The position numbers and the translations under genes were made by a program. The notes beneath the pieces are model-generated. The model saw only the letters and a list, made by a program, of their open reading frames with translations. It was not told the DNA's origin and searched no databases. This document shows, piece by piece, positions 1 to 9,620 of a stretch of DNA of 64,000 bases. Location: the NCBI GenBank assembly GCA_028284145.1, contig JANQSH010000191.1, positions 1 through 64,000 on the forward strand, written 5' to 3'. How positions within the stretch are numbered: position 1 is the first letter of the stretch; every line of letters starts with the position of its first letter. This DNA comes from Planctomycetaceae bacterium. Lineage in GTDB: Bacteria; Planctomycetota; Planctomycetia; Planctomycetales; Planctomycetaceae.

Positions 1-1
1 A

Positions 2-543
2 CGCCTGCGGACCGTGGACGATGAGATCACATACGTGATCGGTATCTCACCCCGACCGGGCAGGCATGATGTGTACAACATCCAGGTCGACGGCCAGCAC
101 GTGTTCTACGTGGGTAGCACTGGCATATTGGTGCATAATAGTTATACGGCAAAGGGTGCAGTAACCGGAAAAGTCTGGGGACCAGCCTACGGTGCAGGGC
201 CTCTTGGTGAAAAAGTTGCCAGAACGTTCCGTGGTCGTAGCTACATTGAACACGTCGTAGACGAATCAATCACGTTGTACCGGGTTTACGGTGGCGGTGC
301 GGGCAAGATGGGTCCGTATTGGACGTGGATAAAACCCAGTGGCCCTCTCCAAGCCCAACTCGATTCTGCTCTCGTGCCAGCATGGGGTAATACGGCTGAT
401 AAGGTCGTTTCTATTCGAGTTCCCCGAGGCACCACGATTTTTGAAGGCGCAGTTACTCCGCAATCCACTGGAGTTGGGCAACTGCTAGGGGGGGCAATCA
501 AATCTATATCCCGCGAGTCGATCCAAACTGGATCATTCCTTAA
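2..543 (+). CDS. Hint-domain polymorphic toxin, C-terminal part, frameshifted
   Basis: The frame is open from base 2, so the gene begins outside the window. The first 47 residues are the end of a Hint (intein-like) domain, closing with the typical GILVHNS at about 122-142. Hint domains in Rhs-type and other polymorphic toxins precede an exchangeable toxin module. That module follows (LYRVYGG, YWT, VPRGTTIFEG); the pattern recalls ADP-ribosyltransferase-like toxins but I cannot name the family. As sequenced, the frame runs on to 745, deep into the next gene, and that tail looks non-coding. A -1 shift in the G7 tract at 488-494 instead gives GGGNQIYIPRVDPNWIIP and a TAA at 541-543, 18 nt before the next start. 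I take 543 as the ancestral end. Confidence 0.72.
488..494 (+). other. G7 homopolymer, site of the toxin frameshift
   Basis: Seven consecutive G residues follow CTA within the toxin coding region. Reading straight through gives a 202-nt overrun into the immunity gene. Reading one G twice restores a short, toxin-like C-terminus. The tract could be a sequencing or assembly error, an inactivating mutation, a slippage site during transcription or translation, or a phase-variable tract; the sequence alone cannot decide. Confidence 0.7.
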
Positions 544-561
544 ACAACGGGAGGTAGAAAT

Positions 562-897
562 ATGTCAGAAAGCAATCTGGTCGCTGCATTACAAAACTGT
601 AGAACGCTTCTTCAGGATGTCGGTGAAACGTTCTGGTCAGAAAAAATCGGACTCCTGCTGGAGAAAAACGAGGGACAACTTTCTGCGCATGATGCAAGGA
701 ATGTTTCGTCTTGGTTCGGTGGGATGGGGTCGTTCAACGACCTGATGATTTCTGCTGCAAATGATCACAAAGTAAACTTTGCTGACGAAGACCGGCTCAA
801 TGACGAACTAGGTCGACTGCGTGATACGATTTACGTTGAAGTGAATAAACTTGTAGTCGCCACAGATAAAAGTCCGTCGGACTACTGGGATTCCTGA
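562..897 (+). CDS. Putative immunity protein (DUF6966-like)
   Basis: A protein of 111 residues, acidic and without signal peptide or membrane segment, so cytoplasmic. The motif FGGMGSFNDL at about 52-61 is what I recall for DUF6966, a family found downstream of polymorphic toxins. A good Shine-Dalgarno (GGGAGG at 549-554) lies 7 nt before the ATG. Its place 18 nt after the restored toxin end is the standard toxin-immunity arrangement, so the likely job is to neutralise the Hint-linked toxin. The family call is from memory and the pairing is inferred from position. Confidence 0.7.
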   Translation: MSESNLVAALQNCRTLLQDVGETFWSEKIGLLLEKNEGQLSAHDARNVSSWFGGMGSFNDLMISAANDHKVNFADEDRLNDELGRLRDTIYVEVNKLVVATDKSPSDYWDS

Positions 898-932
898 GTT
901 GGTGGGACTTCTGACATCACCTTTTGCGTTGA

Positions 933-2543
933 TCACACGTCGCGCAGAATTTCGATCGCGGCGTTTCGACCACATGCGCCCATTACGCCACCGCCGGGAT
1001 GAGCCGCACTGCCGCAGAGGTACAGGCCGGTGATGGGTGTACGATAATCGCTCCAACCGGCGACCGGTCGCAGGTTGAACAACTGATGCAGGGGCATCGC
1101 ACCCTGGAAGATGTTTCCACCGGTCAGGCCATACACGCGTTCGAGATCCAACGGCGAGAGGACCTGTCGATGCAGGATTGAATCGGGAACATTCGGCGCG
1201 TAACGGGCAATTTCCTCGATGCAGCGATCAGCAAACGATTCCTTAATGTCGTCCCAGTTGCCATTCGACAGTTCATAAGGTGCGTATTGGACGAATAACG
1301 AGAGGAGATGTTGTCCCTCCGGTGCGATTGTCCGATCGACCGAAGTGGGGATTGTCATTTCAATAATCGGATGTTCTGACGGCTGGCCATATTTCGCATC
1401 GTCGTATGCCCGTTCCAGGTATTCCGTCGATGGACCGAAGTGAATGGTGCCGCGATGTTGTGGCCCGACCTCGGCATGACCCGGCAGGCAGGTGAAGTCG
1501 GGCAGCTCGCTGACGGCGAGATTGATCTTCATACTGGCACTGGCATAGTCGATCCGCTGAACCGCCCTTTGAAAAGGTTCCGGCAGCACGTCGCGGTTGA
1601 GCAAACGTTCAAATGTCCAATGAGCATTGACACAGGACGCGACTGTTTTCGCGTGCAAGATGTCTCCATCAGCTATACGGATTCCCGTAACTGTTTCGCC
1701 ATTCGTGAGAATCTCCGTGACTTCTGATTTGTACCGGATCTCGACGCCTGATTCAGAACCAGCCGCGACAAGGGCTTTGGTCAATCCGCCCATGCCTCCT
1801 TTGACATATCCCCACACACCTCGCGCCCCGCCTGCTGAACCCATCACATGATGCAACAAAACGTAAGCAGTTCCTGGCGCGGAAATCGGCTGAAAGGTGC
1901 CAATGATGGCATCGGTCGCAAGGGTTGCCTTGAGGACGTCAGACTCGAACCAGCGGTCAAGAATTTTCGACGCCGAACCGGTGAGAAATTCCATCGCCTC
2001 CGGCAGGTCGTCTCCCAGGAACTTCAAAGACTGGTAAAGAGACCAGCTCTTTCGGCCATCCCGAATTCGCTTGGTCAACGGGATGTCACGCCAGTTTGCT
2101 GGCAATGGCAAAACGTCTGGCGGCGTTGAAGAGAGAATCGGTTCAATGCACTCGGCAATTCGCTCCAGCAGCGATTCGTATTGAACGAATGCCTCAGCAT
2201 CACGGCTCGAAAACTTGGAGATTTCACAAATATTCTGTTCCTGGTCTCGACCAAGCAACAGATAACGGCCATTGAGCAGGGGAGTGAATGAAGAGGGATT
2301 GCGCGGCAGGACTTCGTATCCGTGACGTGGCAGGTCGAAGTCGCGAATAATCTCCGGGAGCATCAGGCTGACGACATACGAAGCGGTCGAAACCTTAAAG
2401 CCGGGCCAGAGTCCCTCGGTCACACAGGCCCCACCGGGAAGATGACGGCGCTCCAGCACCATGACCTTCTGACCGGCCTGAGCAAGATAGTTGGCACAGA
2501 CGAGTCCGTTGTGTCCTGCTCCGATAATGATGCAGTCATACAT
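933..2543 (-). CDS. FAD-dependent phytoene-dehydrogenase-like oxidoreductase (PYROXD2 type)
   Basis: The protein starts MYDCIIIGAGHNG, a Rossmann dinucleotide-binding motif (GxGxxG-like), followed by LERRHLPGG, the pattern of the phytoene desaturase/amine oxidase superfamily. The C-terminal FAD motif is around LYLCGSAAHPGGGVMG. Length (536 residues) and layout match PYROXD2-like proteins of unknown substrate rather than carotenoid desaturases proper. A TTG at 2561 would add six residues; I prefer the ATG at 2543, since the fold begins directly there. It lies 51 nt downstream of the Gfo/Idh/MocA gene on the same strand, so the two are probably cotranscribed. No carotenoid genes are nearby, which argues against a pigment role. 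Confidence 0.82.
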   Translation of the reverse strand: MYDCIIIGAGHNGLVCANYLAQAGQKVMVLERRHLPGGACVTEGLWPGFKVSTASYVVSLMLPEIIRDFDLPRHGYEVLPRNPSSFTPLLNGRYLLLGRDQEQNICEISKFSSRDAEAFVQYESLLERIAECIEPILSSTPPDVLPLPANWRDIPLTKRIRDGRKSWSLYQSLKFLGDDLPEAMEFLTGSASKILDRWFESDVLKATLATDAIIGTFQPISAPGTAYVLLHHVMGSAGGARGVWGYVKGGMGGLTKALVAAGSESGVEIRYKSEVTEILTNGETVTGIRIADGDILHAKTVASCVNAHWTFERLLNRDVLPEPFQRAVQRIDYASASMKINLAVSELPDFTCLPGHAEVGPQHRGTIHFGPSTEYLERAYDDAKYGQPSEHPIIEMTIPTSVDRTIAPEGQHLLSLFVQYAPYELSNGNWDDIKESFADRCIEEIARYAPNVPDSILHRQVLSPLDLERVYGLTGGNIFQGAMPLHQLFNLRPVAGWSDYRTPITGLYLCGSAAHPGGGVMGACGRNAAIEILRDV

Positions 2544-2594
2544 TCTGTTGTGATCCGCCAATTGTCATTCGTGACACCCGTTTGTTCTTGTCAG

Positions 2595-3920
2595 TCATCC
2601 AGTCCTGCCACGTGTTTCCCATTCTCTTCGGGCTGGCCCATCCAGCAACGCGTTCGCTTTGTTGTCGCCTTCAAGCGTGGTACGTGTCGCGTCGAAGTTG
2701 ACTTCGTGACCAGCACGAAAGGCGATGTTACCCAAGTGGCCCAACGAACTGCTGACATGCCCCGTGTAGACATCTGCGGCAGGCGTCTGACGAGAGCGAA
2801 CGCAGTCGACGAAGTTCTGCAAGTGTGGGGTCAAAAGATTACTGGCGTTGACCGATGCCGCGTCTTTGCGATCATAAATTTTCCAGCCGCTGCGATCGAC
2901 AACCAGCGTTCCCCGGTCTCCGTAAAACGCAACGCCTGCACTTCGGCCTTCGATACCGTGCGTACTCCACTGACGGTGTTCCCACAGTATCGTTTTGGCA
3001 TCGAACATATACGTGACATTAAGCGTGTCGGGCGTTTGCGTGTCGTCGTGAAAGTGCAGGTTGCCGCCCGAAGCGGAAATTCTAACCGGCCAGTCGACGT
3101 TCAAACCCCATCGCGCCACATCGAGCATGTGGATCCCCCAATTGCTCAACTCGCCACCACTGAAATCCCACTGCCACCGCCAGTTGTGATGAAAATGGTT
3201 GGGGTTGAATGGCCGATGTGCTGCGGGACCAAGCCAGAGGTCATAATCGACATCGACAGGTGGCTCGGTATCGCTGTGAAACCCAATGGAATTCCGCCGA
3301 TAAACCGACCACGCCTTTGCCAGGTTGACTCGTCCGATCTGTCCAGTATGAATGGCTGTGATCGCGGACTGAAAATGTGAACCACTGCGTTGTTGCAGTC
3401 CGGTCTGAATGATGCGACCGGTGCCTCGAGCGACGGCTACGACTCGCTGGCTGTCGCGAATGCTGTTGGCTACGGGCTTTTCGAGGTACACATCCTTTCC
3501 AGCCTGGCATGCCAGAATCGCCATGTCTGCATGCCAATGATCGGGCGTGGCAACGACAACGGCGTCGATTTCTTTGGCATCGAGAAGAGTTCGGAAATCG
3601 GACTCCAATTCAGGTGGGCGAGCCGCGATGTCAGCGACCGCAATTCCCACTGCCGCGAGTTGTTTCGGGTCGATATCCGCGAGAGCGACCACTTCGACGT
3701 TTGGGAGGGAGGCGAATTTTGTCGCCAGCACTTTTCCCCGATTGCGAACACCAATAACGCCCAGATGGATTTTGTTATCCAGCGAGTTGGAACTTGGGGA
3801 AGCGTGAGACGGGTTCGATGTTCCTGCAATGCCGACGATTCCCGCTGCCATTCCCGCAGCATTTTTCGCGCTCGAACCCAAAAACTGGCGGCGATTACAG
3901 GACGTGTTGTCGTTTTCCAT
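2595..3920 (-). CDS. Tat-exported Gfo/Idh/MocA family oxidoreductase
   Basis: A protein of 441 residues. The N-terminus carries a twin-arginine signal (NRRQFLG at about 9-15, then an Ala/Gly-rich stretch), so export of the folded protein to the periplasm is expected. The NAD(P)-binding Rossmann motif follows as GVIGVRNRG, then the conserved EKP of the family (DVYLEKPVA). The C-terminal half has the alpha/beta domain with tryptophan-rich segments (NWRWQWDFSGGELSNWG) typical of planctomycete members, which act on sugars or cyclitols; the substrate cannot be told. The frame is open 76 codons further upstream, but ATG 3920 begins the Tat signal. Probably cotranscribed with the FAD oxidoreductase. 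Confidence 0.88.
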   Translation of the reverse strand: MENDNTSCNRRQFLGSSAKNAAGMAAGIVGIAGTSNPSHASPSSNSLDNKIHLGVIGVRNRGKVLATKFASLPNVEVVALADIDPKQLAAVGIAVADIAARPPELESDFRTLLDAKEIDAVVVATPDHWHADMAILACQAGKDVYLEKPVANSIRDSQRVVAVARGTGRIIQTGLQQRSGSHFQSAITAIHTGQIGRVNLAKAWSVYRRNSIGFHSDTEPPVDVDYDLWLGPAAHRPFNPNHFHHNWRWQWDFSGGELSNWGIHMLDVARWGLNVDWPVRISASGGNLHFHDDTQTPDTLNVTYMFDAKTILWEHRQWSTHGIEGRSAGVAFYGDRGTLVVDRSGWKIYDRKDAASVNASNLLTPHLQNFVDCVRSRQTPAADVYTGHVSSSLGHLGNIAFRAGHEVNFDATRTTLEGDNKANALLDGPARREWETRGRTG

Positions 3921-4508
3921 TTTGTGCGTTCTCTCGGAGAAATAAGTATGGATATGTCTGTCGGGTGGGAGTAGCTTCGAATGCATGTGCTCAACTATTA
4001 TATTAGCGCAAATTGAGAAATTGTATGGACTTGTCGCCCAACTCTGTCCAAATGATCGATCAAATGCTGATTTGGGGGACTTAGATTTCCCACGAGTGCA
4101 GCGTTCCGGCTGGAAGCCAGGGTTTAATGAAGTTACAAGGAGCGACAACGGAGCGGGTTATGTCAATCCATACCTCAAAACAAAGCCTTGACAAGGCACG
4201 AGGAGTTTCCTTGCCTCTTATGATGGTTTCAGCGTCAGCACTGTCCCTTACTGCAAGTAACTGATTTTTATTGATTTGCGGTGATCAATGTTCCAAGGCA
4301 AAGATAGTCGAAAAGAGATTTTCCGAATCGTTAAACTCTGCTGTCACCAGACCTTGCAAACAGCTTTCCAATCCATGTAAAATCTTCGCTGTTCTTCAAC
4401 AGCGATCCAAACCACGAAAATGGCGATGGCTTGCGGCGACAGTTTGGCCGACGAGTCGACGATAAAGATGCCAATTCGCGATCGAAATTCTATCGACAAG
4501 GTAAGACG
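3921..4508. other. Divergent intergenic region, 588 bp
   Basis: No credible gene lies here. It separates the leftward Gfo/Idh/MocA gene from rightward rpmB and should hold both promoters. A 13-nt palindrome, GCCTTG-A-CAAGGC, at 4185-4197 is a possible operator. The short frames in this stretch lack coding character. Confidence 0.5.
3997..4002 (-). promoter_or_regulatory. Possible -10 box of the Gfo/Idh/MocA gene
   Basis: The minus strand reads TATAAT here, 77 nt before the start codon at 3920, in an AT-rich patch. No convincing -35 hexamer is visible at the right distance, so this is only a candidate. Confidence 0.25.
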
Positions 4509-4772
4509 ATGTCCCAAAAATGCGCCTACTGCGACAAGAAACCGACATTCGGTAACCGTGTTTCTCAGCGCGGTAAGCCCAAGTATCTGGGCGGCAATGG
4601 TCGCAAAACGACAGGAATTGCACGGCGGCTGTTCAAGCCGAATCTGCAGAAGATTCGTGTGCAGGAAGGTGCAACAGTTGTCACGCGGCGCGTCTGTACA
4701 TCCTGTATTCGCAGCGGGAAAGTGCAGAAGGCGGTCGTCCGCCAGCCATTCACACTGCCTTCGGATTCGTAG
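4509..4772 (+). CDS. rpmB: 50S ribosomal protein L28
   Basis: A basic protein of 87 residues with the L28 layout: [15 protein letters not shown] at the N-terminus, [16 protein letters not shown] in the middle and [11 protein letters not shown] near the C-terminus. The two CxxC pairs mark it as the zinc-binding (C+) form. The ATG at 4509 was chosen because the upstream in-frame extension has no resemblance to L28. It stands alone, 139 nt before gatC; L33, the frequent neighbour of L28, is not here. It is a large-subunit structural protein needed for 70S assembly. Confidence 0.93.
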   Translation: MSQKCAYCDKKPTFGNRVSQRGKPKYLGGNGRKTTGIARRLFKPNLQKIRVQEGATVVTRRVCTSCIRSGKVQKAVVRQPFTLPSDS

Positions 4773-4911
4773 TCAGCGTCAGCTTTTGGCTTCGTGGTCA
4801 GCAAAATTGCTTGACGGAATTGATTTCCTCAGGCAATGCGTCGATCCCATGGAGATTTGGCCAATTGGCTCGGTTCGACATTTTTGATTGCTTCCGTTCC
4901 GGGAACCTGAC

Positions 4912-5217
4912 ATGACCTCTCCCCTTTCGGTTGAAGAGATCCAGAGAGTCGCCGAACTCGGGCGCCTGAAACTGTCGAGCGAAGAAGTCTCTGAGTACAC
5001 CGGGCAGTTGGGTGCCATTCTCGAATACGTGGCCAAGCTGCAGGATATCGACACAGAGGACGTCGAACCGATGGCGCACGCTGTCGAAGTGCAAAATGTC
5101 TTTCGCGAAGATGAGCCACGAGAATCATTGCCTTGTGATGCCGCGCTGGTCAACGCGCCGAAAACCGATGGTGAGTTTTTTCTGGTGCCTCAGATTCTGG
5201 GTGGGGGTGGCGCGTGA
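4912..5217 (+). CDS. gatC: Asp/Glu-tRNA amidotransferase subunit C
   Basis: A protein of 101 residues with the GatC signature: an N-terminal helix (VEEIQRVAELGRLKLS), the YTGQLGAILEYVAKLQDID segment and the conserved tail ending FFLVPQIL. GatC wraps round GatA and GatB and stabilises the amidotransferase, which turns Glu-tRNA(Gln) and/or Asp-tRNA(Asn) into the amidated forms. ATG 4912 is preferred over an in-frame TTG at 4888. Its stop overlaps the GTG start of gatA by four bases (GTGA), implying translational coupling in a gatCAB operon. Confidence 0.93.
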   Translation: MTSPLSVEEIQRVAELGRLKLSSEEVSEYTGQLGAILEYVAKLQDIDTEDVEPMAHAVEVQNVFREDEPRESLPCDAALVNAPKTDGEFFLVPQILGGGGA

Positions 5218-6674
5218 CGATGTTGTCCGCCACGGCTCAGGAACTCCGCGACCAGCAGGAATGTGGTGAGCTTTCCAGTGTCGAAATAACGTCGGTGTGT
5301 CTCGATGCGATTGACGAGCACAACGAGAAGTTAAACGCTTTTCTCACTTTTGACCGCGACGATGCCCTGCAGCAGGCAAGGCGAATCGACGAACGTCGTG
5401 CTGCCGGAGAGACACTCGGCCCTCTTGCGGGTCTGCCTGTCGCGATTAAGGATAATATCTGCATCGAGGGTGTGACGACGACCTGTGCCAGCCGCAGCCT
5501 GGAGAACTTCAGACCACCCTACAGCGCCCATGTGATTGACCGCCTCCGAAATGCTGGTGCGGTGTTATTGGGAAAGACGAATCTCGACGAATTCGCGATG
5601 GGTTCCTCGACTGAGAATTCGGCATATGGACCAACTCGCAATCCGCACAATTTAGATTGTACGCCAGGTGGGAGCAGCGGCGGTTCGGCAGCAGCGGTTG
5701 CCGCCTCGCTTGTTCCCCTGGCAGTGGGCAGCGATACCGGCGGGTCGATTCGACAACCGGCGGCTTTTTGTGGTATCGTCGGGATGAAACCGACCTACGG
5801 TCGTGTTTCCCGTTATGGCCTGGTTGCCTTCGCCAGTTCACTGGATCAAATTGGCCCCTTCGCCCGCGACGTCACCGGTGCGGCGATGCTGCTGGAAGGT
5901 CTCGCGGGGTACGATGATCGGGACTCGACCTGCATCAACCAGCCTGTCGCGAAGTATTCCCAAACCGTTGACCAGCCACTGGAAGGGCTGCGAATCGGCG
6001 TTGTGAAGGAGTATCTGGAACACGATCTGGATGATGGGATCCGGTCGTCGATGGCAACCTCTATGGATATCTATCGCTCTCTCGGAGCCGAGGTGAAAGC
6101 GGTTTCTCTGCCTCACGCGAACTATTCGGTCGCGACCTACTACCTGATCGGGCCATCCGAAGCATCGAGCAATCTCGCGCGATATGACGGCGTTCATTAC
6201 GGTCACCGATCGTCGGAATTCGACGACATGATTGACATGTACTGTGCATCGCGCGGGGAAGGTTTCGGGGCAGAAGTCAAACGACGTGTGATGTTGGGAA
6301 CGTATGCCCTCTCCGCCGGGTATTATGACGCGTATTACCTCAAGGCGTTAAAAGTGCGGCGATTGATCCGTAATGATTACGACGCTGCCTTTCAGGAAGT
6401 CGACGTCATTGCCAGCCCGACCACTCCCCACACCGCGTTTCAACTCGGAGTCATGAGCGACGTTCCCTTGTCAATGTATCTTTCAGACCTGTTTACCATT
6501 GGCTGCAATCTCGCTGGCATTCCTGGCATTTCGATTCCTTGTGGCGTCGGCAACGATGGCATGCCAATTGGTCTGCAACTGATGGGGCGGGCACTTGAAG
6601 AAGAGACATTATTCCGCGCGGCTCGGATGTTTGAGCGAGAGACCGACTGGCATCAAAGGCGGGCAGCGCTTTAA
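5214..6674 (+). CDS. gatA: Asp/Glu-tRNA amidotransferase subunit A
   Basis: A protein of 486 residues, the usual GatA length. The amidase-signature Ser-cisSer-Lys triad can be seen: Lys in LPVAIKDN (about residue 78), cis-Ser in [12 protein letters not shown] and nucleophilic Ser in [12 protein letters not shown] (about 175). GatA releases ammonia from glutamine and passes it to GatB. GTG 5214 overlaps the gatC stop; an ATG two codons further in (5220) is an alternative start. gatB begins 44 nt downstream. Confidence 0.95.
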   Translation: MTMLSATAQELRDQQECGELSSVEITSVCLDAIDEHNEKLNAFLTFDRDDALQQARRIDERRAAGETLGPLAGLPVAIKDNICIEGVTTTCASRSLENFRPPYSAHVIDRLRNAGAVLLGKTNLDEFAMGSSTENSAYGPTRNPHNLDCTPGGSSGGSAAAVAASLVPLAVGSDTGGSIRQPAAFCGIVGMKPTYGRVSRYGLVAFASSLDQIGPFARDVTGAAMLLEGLAGYDDRDSTCINQPVAKYSQTVDQPLEGLRIGVVKEYLEHDLDDGIRSSMATSMDIYRSLGAEVKAVSLPHANYSVATYYLIGPSEASSNLARYDGVHYGHRSSEFDDMIDMYCASRGEGFGAEVKRRVMLGTYALSAGYYDAYYLKALKVRRLIRNDYDAAFQEVDVIASPTTPHTAFQLGVMSDVPLSMYLSDLFTIGCNLAGIPGISIPCGVGNDGMPIGLQLMGRALEEETLFRAARMFERETDWHQRRAAL

Positions 6675-6718
6675 CAATCGTCATCGCGGCGGCGGATCGT
6701 CACAGAGAGCTGAGGACA

Positions 6719-8209
6719 ATGAACTACACAACTGTTGTCGGACTGGAAGTGCATGTCCAACTGCAGACTGCGACCAAACTGTTCTGTGGGTGCCTCAACA
6801 AGTTTAATCCCGACAATCCCAACGTGCAGACCTGTCCTGTCTGTCTGGGGTTGCCGGGAGCTTTGCCCGTAATGAATCGCAGGGCTTATGAACTCGCTGT
6901 CAAAACCGCGATCGCATTGAACTGCAACATTGCCGAATTCACGAAGTGGGACCGCAAACAGTATTACTACCCTGATTTGCCCAAGGCGTATCAGATCAGC
7001 CAATATGATCTCCCATTCAGTTCCGATGGTTGGCTGGAAATTGAAATCGATGACGAAACAGGTGAGACGAAACGAATCGGGATCATCCGCGCTCACCTTG
7101 AAGAGGATGCCGGGAAAAACATTCACGATGAAACTGGCGGCAATCGAGACAGCCGCGTCGATTTGAACCGATGTGGCACGCCGTTGGTCGAGATCGTTTC
7201 ACAGCCTGATCTTAGCTCGGCTGAAGAAGCCCGCATTTACCTTGAGGACTTGCGACGGCTGTTGAAGTCGTTGGAAGTTTCGGACTGCAACATGCAGGAG
7301 GGCAGTTTGCGGTGCGATGCCAATGTCAACATTCATGTCCACACCGACGATGGGAAAACAATTGCCACGCCACTTGTTGAAATCAAAAACCTCAACAGTT
7401 TTCGCAATGTGGAAATGGCCATTGAGTATGAAGCGGTTCGTCAGTTTCAGGAATGGCAGGAGACAGGGAAGACATTCGGCGAAGTGTTGAAGCGGACGTT
7501 CGGCTGGAATGCGGATCGGGGATTCACGTTTGAGCAGCGGATGAAAGAAGAGGCGTCCGACTATCGGTATTTTCCCGATCCCGATTTGATGCCAGTGACA
7601 ATCACGAGTGAACAGGTCGGTGCCATACAACAGACCGTGGGTGAATCTCCGGTCGATATGCGGAAGCGGTTTCAGGAGGCGTATGAGCTTTCACGCTATG
7701 ACGCCAGCGTGATTATCGATCAGGGGAAATCGTTCTCCCGGTATTTTGAATCCGTGGGGAAAAAATGTGGCAACGGCAAGTCGGCAGCGAACTGGACAAC
7801 GCAGGATGTGTTACGGGAACTGAATGAACGCAAGATCGAGATTGAACTGTTTCCAGTTACGGACGAAACTCTTGGAATACTGCTTCATAAAATTGAGTTA
7901 GATGAGATCACCGTCAAAAGCGCAAGAGAGGTCTTTGAAATCCTGCTCGCCGAAGCCGATGCTGGCAAATCCGTGACGCCGGCACGGGTCGACGCCATTA
8001 TCGACGAAAAGAACCTGCGGATTGTCTCCGACACCGGTGAATTGGAAAAAATCATCAACGAGGTGCTTCGGAAAAATGAGCAGATTGTCGCGGATTTTCG
8101 GGGTGGCAAGCAAGGGGCGATCGGTCCGCTGATTGGACAGGTGATGAGGCAGGTTGGTGCGGCGGATGCCAAGGTCGTGCGTGAGATAATCGTTAGAAAG
8201 ATTGACTAA
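6719..8209 (+). CDS. gatB: Asp/Glu-tRNA amidotransferase subunit B
   Basis: A protein of 496 residues opening with the GatB signature [10 protein letters not shown] and carrying KLFCGC and [12 protein letters not shown], the cysteine pairs of the zinc site. The kinase/transamidase cradle covers about residues 1-290 and the YqeY-like tail domain, which contacts the tRNA elbow, the last 150 (ending [11 protein letters not shown]). It activates the Glu or Asp on the misacylated tRNA and amidates it with ammonia from GatA. It is the last gene of gatCAB; no clear hairpin terminator follows. Confidence 0.95.
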   Translation: MNYTTVVGLEVHVQLQTATKLFCGCLNKFNPDNPNVQTCPVCLGLPGALPVMNRRAYELAVKTAIALNCNIAEFTKWDRKQYYYPDLPKAYQISQYDLPFSSDGWLEIEIDDETGETKRIGIIRAHLEEDAGKNIHDETGGNRDSRVDLNRCGTPLVEIVSQPDLSSAEEARIYLEDLRRLLKSLEVSDCNMQEGSLRCDANVNIHVHTDDGKTIATPLVEIKNLNSFRNVEMAIEYEAVRQFQEWQETGKTFGEVLKRTFGWNADRGFTFEQRMKEEASDYRYFPDPDLMPVTITSEQVGAIQQTVGESPVDMRKRFQEAYELSRYDASVIIDQGKSFSRYFESVGKKCGNGKSAANWTTQDVLRELNERKIEIELFPVTDETLGILLHKIELDEITVKSAREVFEILLAEADAGKSVTPARVDAIIDEKNLRIVSDTGELEKIINEVLRKNEQIVADFRGGKQGAIGPLIGQVMRQVGAADAKVVREIIVRKID

Positions 8210-8508
8210 TGAACAGATTGGTCGCCGTTGGGGTGGGGAATTATCGGGCTTTCCGGACATTGGCTATTTTCAGTGGAGTGGCGAGGGAATTTGGTTCAAC
8301 CTGCTTCTGGTCAAGGTCAGTTGTTGATTCGCACAGCACACCTGCTTAAAATTTCCGATGAGATCTTCGATTCTGTACTGTCTTTAGGTTTGAACACTGC
8401 GGATTGCGACTTCCGTGCTGTTTGGACAATAAGGGCGTAACCTCTCGTTCCGTTTTTTCGTACAATTACAATTTCCCTGATGGGTGTACTGTGGGTCAAA
8501 GGGTCTTG
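8210..8508. other. Intergenic region between gatB and the DUF1080 gene
   Basis: About 300 bp without a credible gene; the true start of the next gene is uncertain, so the region may be longer or shorter. A T-rich stretch at 8450-8470 may belong to a promoter, but no convincing hexamer pair was found. Confidence 0.4.
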
Positions 8509-9240
8509 GTGGCCGTGAATCGACCAGAAACATCAGCATTTCCTGCCTGCAATCGATATCGAAGCGGTGTCTTACGCTGTGGCTTTGGAGCGAGGTCATT
8601 CCTCCTTGGGTTGTTTGTAATGACCGTCTGCCTTTGGAGATGGAGCAGTTTCGCACAACAACCGGTTGAATCCAATACACCGGAAGCGATGAAGATGCTG
8701 ATTACCGATCAGTTTCCGGTTGGTTGGAAGCACTTCACGACGGAGAAGGAAACTCCGCTGGAAACGATTTGGCAGACGAAGAAAAACGGGGACGGGCAAG
8801 TTGTGCTGATTGGCAAAGGCAAACCTTTTGGATATCTGCGTACGATCGAGACGTTTGAAGACTTTGAATTCGGTTTTGAATGGAAATACCCGACTGATGC
8901 CAACGGCAACAGTGGCGTGTTGATTTATACCGTCGAGGAAGACAAAATCTGGCCCAAGTCGATCCAGGTGCAACTGCATGGCCCGACTGCTGGCAGTGTT
9001 TTTCCCAGTGCCGGCGCGAAGACGGAGAATACGCTCAACGTCAAAGACCTGTCGCGACCGGTCAACCAATGGAACACCTGCACGATCCGGGCGGAAAACG
9101 GGAAGGTCTCCGTTGTCTTGAACGGCAAGAAGGCGGGAGAAGTGACCGGCTGCACACCCGATAAAGGATCGATCGCCTTGCAGAGTGAAGGTTCCGAGAT
9201 TCACTTCCGAAACGTCTGGGTGCGGAAGGTGAAGACATAG
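8509..9240 (+). CDS. Secreted DUF1080 (3-keto-disaccharide hydrolase-type) protein
   Basis: The mature part (about residues 50-243) is a concanavalin-like jelly roll with the planctomycete DUF1080 pattern: GKGKPFGYLRTIETFEDFEF, ANGNSGVLIY, SIQVQLHG, NTCTIRAENGKV and IHFRNVWVR. Such proteins are exported and thought to act on or bind sugars. A hydrophobic stretch (FLLGLFVMTVCLW) ending near SSFAQQ is a signal peptide. The start is uncertain: GTG at 8509 has AAAGGG just before it, GTG 8491 and ATG 8620 are alternatives, and ATG 8620 would leave a very short signal. It appears monocistronic. Confidence 0.82.
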   Translation: MAVNRPETSAFPACNRYRSGVLRCGFGARSFLLGLFVMTVCLWRWSSFAQQPVESNTPEAMKMLITDQFPVGWKHFTTEKETPLETIWQTKKNGDGQVVLIGKGKPFGYLRTIETFEDFEFGFEWKYPTDANGNSGVLIYTVEEDKIWPKSIQVQLHGPTAGSVFPSAGAKTENTLNVKDLSRPVNQWNTCTIRAENGKVSVVLNGKKAGEVTGCTPDKGSIALQSEGSEIHFRNVWVRKVKT

Positions 9241-9258
9241 GCCACGCACTACGAACTC

Positions 9259-9603
9259 TTATCGAACGCGCGACAGTGTTTCGCCGATTTCCCGCAGATA
9301 GTCGAGCGAGTAGATGCCCGAATTATGACCATCGCTGAAACCGATTTCGTATGCATAATTCCCCATCGGGATCATTGAGGCGACCTTCAATGGTTGCGCC
9401 TCCTGCGGTGTGATGACAGGCAGCAGGTTCTCATTTTCTGACGTCTCAGGCGTTGGTGGTTGCGTTCGGCAGACGGCACAGGGACAGGCTTTGCGTAAAT
9501 CACGCCACGGGAGCGTATGTGTAATGTCATCACTCCATTCGATTTGCAGTGCGTTTCCGGTATTCTTCAGCGATTTGGGCGAGATTTTACTCAATTCATT
9601 CAT
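9259..9603 (-). CDS. DUF971 (GBBH-like N-terminal domain) protein
   Basis: A protein of 114 residues with the DUF971 pattern: IEWSDDITHTLPWRDLRKACPCAVC, then GNYAYEIGFSDGHNSGIYSLDYLREI. The domain is also found at the N-terminus of gamma-butyrobetaine hydroxylases; stand-alone versions often occur near iron-sulfur genes and have no settled function. The CPCAVC cluster could bind metal. It starts 17 nt after the stop of the universal stress protein gene on the same strand, so the two are probably one transcript. Confidence 0.85.
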   Translation of the reverse strand: MNELSKISPKSLKNTGNALQIEWSDDITHTLPWRDLRKACPCAVCRTQPPTPETSENENLLPVITPQEAQPLKVASMIPMGNYAYEIGFSDGHNSGIYSLDYLREIGETLSRVR

Positions 9604-9620
9604 CGATCGGTTTCCGCCGA

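Noticed and set aside
2322-3380. Rightward frame of 352 codons opposite the FAD and Gfo/Idh/MocA genes
   Set aside because: It spans the boundary of two real leftward genes, has no recognised motifs and is a shadow frame.
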